Both the position numbers and the translations under genes were made by a program. 5,731 nt of DNA, taken from assembly GCA_027314685.1 (NCBI GenBank), contig DAHVAI010000063.1, positions 1-5,731 on the forward strand, read 5' to 3'. The notes beneath the pieces were generated by a model that saw nothing but the letters and a program-made list of their open reading frames with translations, did not search any database and was not told the DNA's origin. The DNA is from Nitrososphaerota archaeon. Its GTDB lineage: Archaea; Thermoproteota; Nitrososphaeria; Nitrososphaerales; CADDZS01. Shown here piece after piece: positions 1 to 5,501 of the stretch. Every line of letters starts with the position of its first letter. Position 1 is the first letter of the stretch.

Positions 1-2
1 TT

Positions 3-200
3 TCAAATCGAATCAACTTGGCTCAGACTATCCCTCAACAGCAAGGAGTCGTTTATATGACTCCTGCTCAACCAAATCCACCATCAGTTCAGAACGCACC
101 ATCTTCGCAGGAGGATTCGAAATTCTGTGTCGGTTGCGGTACAAAGATGACTAATGTTTCTGTCTTCTGTCCGACCTGTGGTCTAAAGCAACCCATGTAG
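3..200 (+). CDS. C-terminal end of a zinc-ribbon protein (5' partial)
   Basis: The frame is open from the left edge of the window to a TAG stop, so this is most likely the tail of a longer protein; the TTG at 18 is inside the open frame and need not be a start. About 65 residues are visible. The first 40 are a flexible stretch rich in Gln, Pro, Ser and Asn. The last 25 form a short zinc ribbon with two CxxC knuckles (CVGC and CPTC) separated by ten residues, each followed by Gly, which is the pattern of the zinc-ribbon domains often appended to archaeal proteins. The four cysteines should bind one zinc ion. The ribbon says nothing about the activity of the missing main domain. Such ribbons usually serve in protein or nucleic-acid contacts. 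A stand-alone 60-residue protein starting at 18 is possible but less likely, because no ribosome-binding site is seen. Confidence 0.7.
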   Translation, partial: SNRINLAQTIPQQQGVVYMTPAQPNPPSVQNAPSSQEDSKFCVGCGTKMTNVSVFCPTCGLKQPM

Positions 201-266
201 AAAATGAAAGATTTCGGCAGCTATCCGTTTCCTGAATTTCCGCAATAGAAACCTGAAGTAGGTTGA

Positions 267-566
267 TTGTATGAGGCCTGGACATCCAGGAACGAGCTGC
301 TTACTGATGGATTAGAGACATATACACATTGGAACAAAACAAAAGATAACGAAACCTTAGCTGTAATCTGGACATTTGCCAATCCGGATACCGAAGCCGA
401 AGTGAAAGTGTACGGAACTATTGGCAATGAAAAGAACATTACAACTAACAAAATAAAACTAGAAATCCTAATGCAACATTCCTTCCTAGATGAGATGCTC
501 TGTACTGAACAATCAAAGGAGAGGTTTGAGTTGGTGGCCCGACTCCAAGAACTGCCAAATGTTTAG
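267..566 (+). CDS. Small hypothetical protein, TTG start
   Basis: I do not recognise this 99-residue ORF. It begins with TTG immediately after an in-frame TGA (264-266), so TTG is the only reasonable start; the next Met is at residue 69. The upstream stretch (AGGTTGA at 259-266) is only a weak Shine-Dalgarno candidate and lies too close. The predicted protein is soluble, acidic and has no membrane segment or signal peptide. Its middle (about residues 25-65) alternates hydrophobic and polar residues in a way that suggests beta strands, and the end (about residues 70-95) looks helical. A short run in the same frame starting with ATG at 204 ends at TAG 246-248, then TGA at 264-266. The ORF could therefore also be the surviving 3' part of a decayed gene. 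Codon choice looks protein-like, but I have no family evidence. Confidence 0.4.
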   Translation: MYEAWTSRNELLTDGLETYTHWNKTKDNETLAVIWTFANPDTEAEVKVYGTIGNEKNITTNKIKLEILMQHSFLDEMLCTEQSKERFELVARLQELPNV

Positions 567-842
567 GGCGCAGGCAATATTTCGACCCTAGTGAATCTTG
601 TAACGAATCCCCTTTCTGGTCTTTCAAAGGATCAGCGGCTAACCCTCCAAGATTAGTTCTATATTTTCCCCTGTGCTGAGTGCGAATAGGTAAACCAACA
701 GCAAAATTCGAAAATAATGAAAGATTTTGATGGTCAAAATGGAAATTTGCTCAGCGCCAAAGGGCATCAAGATGCTTCGAAACAACTTCTGGCAAGCCCT
801 TTCAATGGGAAGCCATAAGTGAGAATGATGATTTTTAGGTAG
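567..842. other. Intergenic stretch without a supported gene
   Basis: I see no convincing gene on either strand here. The longest plus-strand piece starting with ATG (717-818, 33 codons) has no ribosome-binding site and no recognisable composition. The T5 run near 832-836 might end plus-strand transcripts, but no stem precedes it. The segment lies downstream of both flanking genes, which converge on it, so no promoter is expected. Confidence 0.5.
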
Positions 843-1382
843 TCAGGCATGGAAGGTCATCACGAGCAGTTCTTTACTCATTTGAAAATCCGGCACTATA
901 TTCAGTGAAGAGACAAAAGCTTCTTTCAAGAGGTGCTTCAGAAATAGAGACCATTTCTCACCGAGATCGTGCCTCGCCATGGCAGTGTAGTTTCTCCCGT
1001 CAGTTTCCAATTCATACTGACCAGCACCTCCATATGTGCAGTACAGGGACATGAGGGCGAGAAGTGATTCAACGTCAACACGCTTGAACCAAAACTGAGA
1101 CATCTCTTTTGGCAGTCTCTTCCCGAGGTCCTTTCCAATGCCTTCAATCACTTCATCTGTCGATGATTCAAGTAATTTTTGAACAAACAACCTAGAGATC
1201 GATACGAAACCAAATTTCTCAACGTACCTATCCCATTCTGCGTATTTTGTGAATATCGAAGCTACGAGAGCATTCGGGGTTACCTTTTTGGACTTTGCAT
1301 CTCTTTGGAGTATTTCGTCAAGGTCTTTTGTCATTCTGTAGGTTCTCAAGACAGATTTCTTTGCACGGTTGTTAGAGCTCAA
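843..1382 (-). CDS. Ribbon-helix-helix-like DNA-binding protein with unknown C-terminal domain
   Basis: This 179-residue protein has a basic N-terminus followed by a pattern typical of MetJ/Arc (ribbon-helix-helix) DNA-binding domains: a short strand around residues 11-17 (VLRTYRM), a first helix around 18-30 (KDLDEILQRDAK), a turn, and a second helix around 35-49 (TPNALVASIFTKYAEW). Proteins with this fold dimerise and insert the paired strands into the DNA major groove. Residues 55-175 form a compact alpha/beta domain I cannot name. Its most distinctive stretch is HDLGEKWSLFLKHLL (138-152), followed by a strand-like end, which could be a sensing or dimerisation domain. The start is TTG at 1382. 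The later Met17 would remove the DNA-binding strand, and an in-frame stop lies just upstream (1392-1394). It is transcribed divergently from the metallo-hydrolase gene and may regulate itself or that neighbour; this is inferred from layout and from nearby short palindromes. The gene is probably real, its function unproven. Confidence 0.75.
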   Translation of the reverse strand: MSSNNRAKKSVLRTYRMTKDLDEILQRDAKSKKVTPNALVASIFTKYAEWDRYVEKFGFVSISRLFVQKLLESSTDEVIEGIGKDLGKRLPKEMSQFWFKRVDVESLLALMSLYCTYGGAGQYELETDGRNYTAMARHDLGEKWSLFLKHLLKEAFVSSLNIVPDFQMSKELLVMTFHA

Positions 1383-1406
1383 GACTTGTATTCAACAAGA
1401 AACTTG
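1380..1406. promoter_or_regulatory. Paired CAAG/CTTG palindromes, possible operator
   Basis: Two short palindromes sit at the 5' end of the ribbon-helix-helix gene: CAAG-A-CTTG at 1380-1388, overlapping its TTG start, and CAAG-AAA-CTTG at 1396-1406. Their centres are 17 bases apart. Ribbon-helix-helix repressors commonly bind tandem short palindromes cooperatively, so autoregulation is a reasonable guess. The motifs are short and may be chance. Confidence 0.3.
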
Positions 1407-1490
1407 GTTCAAAAGTCCACGTAATTGAACATTGTACACTTCCTCCCTAAGTAGTTCTACTAAAGTGAGATAATATTGAGGCAAAAGGAT

Positions 1491-2282
1491 ATGTTATCAA
1501 GAAGTAAGACAGACCAAACTGTGCTGACCGCGACAAGAATAGTACACTCTTCGGTGTTACTTGATTTCGGCGAAGGAGACTGCATTCTCACTGACCCCTG
1601 GTTTTCTGAAAAACCCGGGTACTATCATGGTGAACCCCTTGGAATGGAAGTTAAAGACTTGCCAAAACTTTCGGGCGTGGTCGTCAGCCATGCGCATTAT
1701 GATCATTATGACGTGAACGCATTCTCAGTTTACAAAGACAAGAATGTACCATTCGTCGTGAAAGGGGGGACTTCACAACCCGCTATCAATGTAGGATTCA
1801 AGAAAGTTATAGAAATTGATCCTTGGGAATCAACCATGGTTGGGAACGTGAAAGTTACAGCTTCGCCGGCAAAACACGGCGTACCTGAGAATACTTACAT
1901 TTTAGAATGTCGGGGTCAAACAGTATTCTTTGGTGGCGACACACTTCTGATTCCGGAACTGGAAGAAGTGGCAAAGAGGTTTCCCAGGATAGATCTTGCT
2001 TTACTTCCTGTCAATGGTTTGGTAATCAGACCAATGTTTTATAGACGTGTTGTTATGGATGACAAAGAAGCTGCGAAACTCTGCGGAATACTACGACCTC
2101 GAATAGCTGTCCCAACTCACTATGCATTCACTGCTGGCAACCTAAGAAACCATCTGCTCTTGAAGTACACTGGGAGCGCAGGTGGTTTTGTAGAATCGGT
2201 TCCAAAGTACTCGAAGAATACAATTGCCAAGATTCTAGATCCGGGCCGCTCACTAGTTCTCGAAGCACGTTCAGACCAATAG
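1491..2282 (+). CDS. UlaG-like metallo-beta-lactamase-fold hydrolase
   Basis: A 263-residue metal-dependent hydrolase of the metallo-beta-lactamase fold, closest in layout to the UlaG / COG2220 group. The zinc-binding signature SHAHYDH is at residues 66-72 (His67, His69, Asp71, His72). Further ligands follow in the expected order: His129 (AKHG), Asp150 (FGGD) and His210 (VPTHYAF). The N-terminal strands carry the usual core pattern SSVLLDFGEGDCILTDPW. The full length and complete ligand set argue for an active enzyme using one or two metal ions. Members of this group open lactones or cleave phosphodiesters, and the substrate cannot be read from sequence. No signal peptide, so cytoplasmic. I chose ATG 1491, preceded by GAGG at 1478-1481; an in-frame TTG at 1476 would add five residues and cannot be excluded. 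It stands alone, divergent from the ribbon-helix-helix gene, with a 245-base gap after it. Confidence 0.88.
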   Translation: MLSRSKTDQTVLTATRIVHSSVLLDFGEGDCILTDPWFSEKPGYYHGEPLGMEVKDLPKLSGVVVSHAHYDHYDVNAFSVYKDKNVPFVVKGGTSQPAINVGFKKVIEIDPWESTMVGNVKVTASPAKHGVPENTYILECRGQTVFFGGDTLLIPELEEVAKRFPRIDLALLPVNGLVIRPMFYRRVVMDDKEAAKLCGILRPRIAVPTHYAFTAGNLRNHLLLKYTGSAGGFVESVPKYSKNTIAKILDPGRSLVLEARSDQ

Positions 2283-2329
2283 AAAGAAATTCGGATGAGA
2301 AAGTTTTCTTTGACAGCTGCAAGCCGGAG

Positions 2330-2365
2330 AGCGCCTGATTCTTTTACTGGCTCGGCGCTTTTACT
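2330..2365 (+). terminator. Possible terminator after the hydrolase gene
   Basis: AGCGCC (2330-2335) pairs perfectly with GGCGCT (2354-2359) across an 18-base loop, and the right arm runs into TTTTA. It lies about 50 bases after the hydrolase stop codon. The stem is short and the loop long, so this is a weak candidate. Confidence 0.3.
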
Positions 2366-2486
2366 CCAATGTGTTCGGATCCCCTTTCACACAACTATCG
2401 AAAGACATGATCGTGAAAATGGGCCCTTGGCGGCTTTGTGAAGTGAAAGGTTTCAAAAGTGATCCGTATGCAGAAGGAAATCAACG

Positions 2487-2494
2487 CTTAATAG
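2487..2494 (+). promoter_or_regulatory. Possible TATA box of the vapBC operon
   Basis: CTTAATAG is the best TATA-like octamer in the gap ahead of vapB. An archaeal start site about 25 bases downstream would fall near 2515, inside the palindrome described next and just before the vapB start. This is judged by eye only. Confidence 0.25.
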
Positions 2495-2501
2495 TAGGAG
2501 A

Positions 2502-2523
2502 TTCCCTACAATAGAGTAGGGAA
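2502..2523 (+). promoter_or_regulatory. Perfect palindrome over the vapB ribosome-binding site
   Basis: TTCCCTAC (2502-2509) and GTAGGGAA (2516-2523) form an exact 8-base inverted repeat with a 6-base spacer. The right arm contains AGGG (2518-2521), the probable Shine-Dalgarno site six bases before the vapB ATG. A related half-site, GTAGGAGA, lies just upstream at 2493-2500. AbrB-type antitoxins normally repress their own operon by binding palindromes near the start site, so this is the most likely operator; as RNA it could also mask the ribosome-binding site. Confidence 0.5.
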
Positions 2524-2527
2524 AGAT

Positions 2528-2773
2528 ATGGCGGAGGTCGTGGACGCCGCGCCGGTCGGCGAAAAGGGTCAAGTGACGATTCCAAAGCAGGTTCGAAACT
2601 TTCTCGATGTAAAGCCAGGCGACAGAGTTATTTTCGTCAGCAAAGATAGAGAAATCGTTATGAAAAAGTCGAAATCTAATCAGAAACTCTCTGAGATTCT
2701 CTCGCGCGGGAAACCAATTCCCGAATCTTCGATCTCTTTCCAGCGCAAGTTGAGAAAGGAATGGAAATCGTAA
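2528..2773 (+). CDS. vapB: AbrB/SpoVT-type antitoxin (VapB)
   Basis: An 81-residue antitoxin partner of the PIN toxin that follows. Residues 7-46 are a swapped-hairpin SpoVT/AbrB DNA-binding domain, recognised by GEKGQVTIPKQVRNFLDVKPGD followed by the strands RVIFV and REIVMKK. This domain dimerises and binds operator DNA. Residues 47-81 are a charged tail (KLSEILSRGKPI, then a basic helix ending KLRKEWKS) in the position where VapB proteins wrap over and inhibit the toxin's active site. Length and architecture are normal for the family. ATG 2528 has AGGG six bases upstream. Its last 13 bases overlap the start of vapC, which implies translational coupling. Together with the toxin it should repress the operon through the palindrome at 2502-2523. 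Confidence 0.9.
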   Translation: MAEVVDAAPVGEKGQVTIPKQVRNFLDVKPGDRVIFVSKDREIVMKKSKSNQKLSEILSRGKPIPESSISFQRKLRKEWKS

Positions 2774-3201
2774 TCGATGCGAACGTCTTCCTTAATGTGA
2801 AGAACAAGGAAGAGCCCTTCTACTCCTACTCGGAACAGGTTCTCAACAGCGTAGATGAAGGGAGAAACAAGGCATTGCTCTCTACTGTGGTTGTAGCTGA
2901 AATTTGTTGTGGCTATTACCTGACTGGTGAGACTAAGGATAAGGACGATTTCATTCTGCACGTGTCTTCGTCCCAGAACTTCAGCATCATAGATTTGAAT
3001 ACGCTGATAGCAGATCAAGCTGCATACGTTAGATCCAAAACAGGTATGAAACTTCCCGACGCCATTATCGCGGCAACTGCAATGATTGAGAAGGCCGATC
3101 GCATCATAACGAATGATAAGGATTCATTCAAAAAAGCTGCAAAGCTCGCAAAAATACAAACCTCCAAGGAGTTTGTTATGTCAACCGAATTTGGCAAATA
3201 A
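2761..3201 (+). CDS. vapC: PIN-domain toxin ribonuclease (VapC)
   Basis: A 146-residue PIN-domain endoribonuclease, the toxin of a type II toxin-antitoxin pair. The acidic residues that hold the Mg2+ or Mn2+ ions are all visible: Asp6 in VIDANVFLN, Glu47 in VVVAEICCG, Asp100 in KLPDAIIAATA and Asp119 in ITNDKDSF. The fold is complete, with a normal length and a typical C-terminal helix and strand after residue 120, so the toxin looks intact. Known VapC enzymes cut tRNA or rRNA; the target here cannot be predicted. The ATG lies inside the 3' end of vapB, with AAAGGA directly against it, so translation probably depends on ribosomes finishing vapB. Expression should follow the vapB promoter and autorepression. 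Co-occurrence with an AbrB-type antitoxin makes the assignment secure. Confidence 0.92.
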   Translation: MEIVIDANVFLNVKNKEEPFYSYSEQVLNSVDEGRNKALLSTVVVAEICCGYYLTGETKDKDDFILHVSSSQNFSIIDLNTLIADQAAYVRSKTGMKLPDAIIAATAMIEKADRIITNDKDSFKKAAKLAKIQTSKEFVMSTEFGK

Positions 3202-3270
3202 CTCCAATTCTTCCACGATTTCGAGAGTCATTACAATGAATTGAGGGAGTTCGTCTCTAGTCAGTTTTTT
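3200..3270 (+). terminator. Possible terminator of vapBC
   Basis: The bases AACTCCAATTC (3200-3210), overlapping the vapC stop codon, are complementary to GAATT (3238-3242) plus GGAGTT (3246-3251), interrupted by a three-base bulge. A run of six T follows at 3265-3270. Archaeal termination mainly needs a T-run, so the T6 is the stronger part of the evidence. The loop is 27 bases, so the hairpin is uncertain. Confidence 0.35.
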
Positions 3271-3630
3271 GGTCAAATGTCAGGGCGTCGAACACCAAAC
3301 GCTCCGCCCGGGCGCGCCTTCTAACGGTTCAAATCCTTAATATTGGACACGAAGCGCTCTCTACGGTTTGGCTAAACCTCACTCGTAACTGCAATAACAA
3401 GAATAAATACGATGATAGGATGAGAGCTCTAATGGTCCTACGGAAGCATCTACTGTTGCTCGGCGCAAAAATCCCGTGAATCGCCCCATAAGAAGCTGAG
3501 CCTCTGTGGATCGATTTCGATGAAGGCTGAATATCCGGATTTCTTTCCAATGATCAATTTTCATCAGACTTCAAGTTGACAGAATGAGCATGCCAAAACT
3601 CGGACATACCAAGCTGCTATATCTTGCGAA
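3271..3630. other. Gap between vapC and the TetR gene
   Basis: I find no gene in this stretch that I can support. Overlapping minus-strand ORFs of 61-73 codons here are rich in Ser, Arg and Leu, lack ribosome-binding sites and match nothing I know. A tRNA-like scrap lies at about 3312-3336: CTTCTAA resembling an anticodon loop and GGTTCAAATCC resembling a T-loop, but spaced too closely for a working tRNA. A TATA-like CTATAT is present at 3617-3622, too near the ATG at 3631 to serve it. Confidence 0.5.
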
Positions 3631-3653
3631 ATGTCCCCCAAGCTGGTAGCAAC

Positions 3654-3664
3654 CTTATTAATGA
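3654..3664 (+). promoter_or_regulatory. Possible TATA box of the TetR operon
   Basis: CCTTATTAATG contains a TATA-like core (TTATTAAT), preceded by GCAA, which resembles an archaeal BRE. A start site about 25 bases on would fall near 3684, upstream of the TTG at 3703. It lies inside the longest open frame of the TetR gene, which argues that the true start is downstream. Confidence 0.35.
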
Positions 3665-3685
3665 ATGAATACCATATTCATCCAT
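3661..3685. promoter_or_regulatory. Palindromic operator candidate for the TetR protein
   Basis: ATGAATGAATA (3661-3671) and TATTCATCCAT (3675-3685) are inverted copies matching at 10 of 11 positions around a CCA centre. The inner ATGAATA/TATTCAT arms are perfect. A 25-base near-palindrome directly next to a TATA-like box and a tetR-type gene is the usual arrangement for an autorepressor operator. The TGAATGA half-site is reminiscent of operators of fatty-acid-responsive TetR proteins, but the spacing differs, so no ligand is inferred. Confidence 0.5.
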
Positions 3686-3702
3686 CAAACGTTCTGATAG
3701 AA

Positions 3703-4299
3703 TTGCCCAGGACCGAATTAGCCAACAAACTGATAAGAAAAGAACAACGCACGAACATTCTGAATGCTGCAAGAGAAGTATTCGCGCAGAAAGGAAGCTC
3801 GGCGACGATGTCTGATATTGCTGAAAAAGCTGGTGTAAGTCAAGGATTAGCCTACCGCTACTTTTCGAGCAAGGAGGAGATTTTCTACATCTTGCTGCGC
3901 GAGACTATGGAATCAGCAAAGGAATACGACCAAATCATCAAAGAAGTACCAGGCACATCAAGCGAGCGCCTTGAAAGAATTGTCACAAGGCTTCTGGAAT
4001 TGAGAAAAGAGAAACCCGGATACTATCAGCTGCTGTACCAAATGTTGAGCGACTTAAAGACACCAAAGGAAATCCGGGAGGCTGTATCAAGACGAGGGGT
4101 AGTTTTCCGAAAGGAAATGCGAAAGATGCTTATTGAAGGTCAGAAGGCAGGAACAATCGCAAACGACGATCCAGACCAGTTACTCGAAGCCATAATGGGA
4201 GTCATAGATGGATTGTGGAGAAGAATAACATACGATCCGCAATCAGCTAAGAACTTTCCCGAACCGAAGATTATCCTGAGAATGCTGAAGGCAGATTGA
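3703..4299 (+). CDS. TetR/AcrR-family transcriptional regulator
   Basis: A one-component repressor with an N-terminal TetR helix-turn-helix and a C-terminal ligand-binding helical domain. From TTG 3703 the protein has 198 residues, the usual family size. The DNA-binding part reads EQRTNILNAAREVFAQKG, then the helix-turn-helix MSDIAEKAGVSQGLAYRYFSSKEEIF (about residues 36-61), an excellent match to the family. Residues 65-198 are helical, rich in Glu, Lys and Leu, with no recognisable ligand signature. The frame is open back to ATG 3631, which would give 222 residues. I prefer 3703 because the extra codons cover a TATA-like box and a palindromic operator, and because TetR domains normally begin 10-15 residues before the first helix. 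The start is uncertain, and no strong ribosome-binding site precedes either choice. It probably controls itself and the two genes downstream. Confidence 0.88.
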   Translation: MPRTELANKLIRKEQRTNILNAAREVFAQKGSSATMSDIAEKAGVSQGLAYRYFSSKEEIFYILLRETMESAKEYDQIIKEVPGTSSERLERIVTRLLELRKEKPGYYQLLYQMLSDLKTPKEIREAVSRRGVVFRKEMRKMLIEGQKAGTIANDDPDQLLEAIMGVIDGLWRRITYDPQSAKNFPEPKIILRMLKAD

Positions 4300-4300
4300 A

Positions 4301-4307
4301 AGGAGAT
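4301..4307 (+). promoter_or_regulatory. Ribosome-binding site deciding the hydrolase-like start
   Basis: AGGAGAT lies directly after the TetR stop codon and ends nine bases before TTG 4317. It would lie inside the coding region if translation began at TTG 4296, so it favours the later start. Confidence 0.6.
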
Positions 4308-4316
4308 CGACAGAAG

Positions 4317-5492
4317 TTGAAGCGCAAGGGCGTTTGTTACGATGTCGGAAGAGTGATGCTGGGCGAAGACTGGCGCCCCAACTATAATCCGAACCTAGTA
4401 TCGCGAGAGCTCGAGATAATCAAAAATGATTTGCATTGCAATGCGGTGAGAATTCAGGGATTCAGCCTTGAACGCCTTGTCACTGCTTCGGAAATTGCTC
4501 TGAAACACGGGCTCGAAGTCTGGTTTTCGCCGGAGATGTGGGACAGATCGCAAGACGAGACACTAGAATACTTGAAGAGAGCTGCTTCCGCAGTGGAAGA
4601 GATTGGCACTCGATTTCCTGAGAAAGTGGTTTTCAGCCTTGGCTCCGAGCTGACACTCTTCATGCAAGGTATCGTTCAAGGGAAGAGTGTCTTTGAGCGA
4701 ATGAGTAACCCATCATTTTTTGGAAGTATCAGAACCGGTGCTCATAACGCTCCCCTCAACTCGTTTCTTTCGAGAGCAAAGAAAGCTGTGCACGATCGGT
4801 TTCTCGGGCCGATAACGTACTTTTCACTTCCCTTTGAGGCTGTTGACTGGAGTTTGTTCGACTTTGTTGGCGTAGACCATTACCGCGATGCTCGGGTTGC
4901 GGACAGCTATGGAAAGATGGTGGGGAAATACTTGTCCGCGTACAAGAAGCCTGTCGTCATCGGCGAATTTGGTTGTTGCACTTACCGCGGAGCGGAAAAA
5001 CTCGGAGGGCAGGGATTCATGATCGCGTTTGGGATGATGCAGGACTACCTCGGGCCGTTAAAGAACATGCCGCCCAACATTTCGGAAATGCTGAGCATGC
5101 TTCGGAAGGTCGACGGACACTACATCCGTGATGAAACATTGCAGGCTAATGAAATTGTTGATCAACTTGGTGTTCTGGACTCGGTCGGAGTTGATGGCGC
5201 GTTTGTGTTCACCTTCGTTTCCCCGAATTCAACTTACAACGAGGACTCCAGATTCGACGGAGACTTGGGAAGTTACAGTCTCGTCAAGAGCTACCCAGAA
5301 GAAGCCACCAACCCGGAAAGAATTCAGCAAATCCAAAGAACGGCCAAAGACTTCGCCGGGATTGAACTTACCTCGGATCAGCTTGCAAAGTTCACCAGCG
5401 ACATCGGTAGGCATGGAACCACTTATCCGGATATGACATGGGAACCTAAAGAATCGTTTAGAGCAGTCGCCGACTACTTTGAAGCCCATTAG
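4317..5492 (+). CDS. Clan-A glycoside-hydrolase-like TIM-barrel protein
   Basis: This 391-residue protein resembles a family of (beta/alpha)8-barrel proteins found in archaea and actinobacteria and often labelled 'abortive infection protein' in databases; I see nothing that supports that label. The barrel opens with KGVCYDVGRVM. Two glutamates sit where clan-A glycosidases keep their catalytic pair: Glu111 in VFSLGSELTLF (strand 4) and Glu217 in VVIGEFGCCTYRGAE (strand 7). Other barrel-strand markers are NAVRIQGF, VGVDHYRD (about 185-191) and GAFVFTFVSP (about 294-303). The usual Asn before the acid/base Glu is Ser here, and paired cysteines follow the second Glu, so activity on a glycoside is plausible but unproven. 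No signal peptide or membrane segment, so cytoplasmic. TTG 4317 has AGGAG at 4301-4305; an in-frame TTG at 4296 would overlap the TetR stop. It lies between the regulator and a membrane-protein gene, probably in one operon. Confidence 0.75.
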   Translation: MKRKGVCYDVGRVMLGEDWRPNYNPNLVSRELEIIKNDLHCNAVRIQGFSLERLVTASEIALKHGLEVWFSPEMWDRSQDETLEYLKRAASAVEEIGTRFPEKVVFSLGSELTLFMQGIVQGKSVFERMSNPSFFGSIRTGAHNAPLNSFLSRAKKAVHDRFLGPITYFSLPFEAVDWSLFDFVGVDHYRDARVADSYGKMVGKYLSAYKKPVVIGEFGCCTYRGAEKLGGQGFMIAFGMMQDYLGPLKNMPPNISEMLSMLRKVDGHYIRDETLQANEIVDQLGVLDSVGVDGAFVFTFVSPNSTYNEDSRFDGDLGSYSLVKSYPEEATNPERIQQIQRTAKDFAGIELTSDQLAKFTSDIGRHGTTYPDMTWEPKESFRAVADYFEAH

Positions 5493-5501
5493 GTTGAGAA
5501 C

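Noticed and set aside
221..451. Minus-strand 76-codon ORF with a hydrophobic start
   Set aside because: It lies opposite the more protein-like plus-strand ORF at 267-566 and its Ser/Val-rich composition fits an antisense shadow.
203..727. 12-base direct repeat AATGAAAGATTT at 203-214 and 716-727, as possible borders of a mobile element
   Set aside because: A repeat of this length is expected about once by chance in a window this size, and nothing between the copies resembles a transposase or terminal inverted repeats.
717..818. 33-codon plus-strand ORF
   Set aside because: It is short, lacks a ribosome-binding site and has no recognisable features.
2371..2514. Plus-strand open frame in the gap before vapB, with starts at GTG 2371 or ATG 2407 (35-47 codons)
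   Set aside because: There is no ribosome-binding site, it runs through the vapBC control region and palindrome, and the sequence matches no family I know.
3329..3564. Two overlapping minus-strand ORFs in the gap before the TetR gene
   Set aside because: They overlap each other in different frames, lack ribosome-binding sites and have low-complexity composition; chance open frames are more likely.
5128..5489. ORFs of 86-102 codons in other frames within the hydrolase-like gene
   Set aside because: They are fully contained in the well-supported long gene and are rich in Ser, Thr, Pro and Arg, typical of shadow frames.
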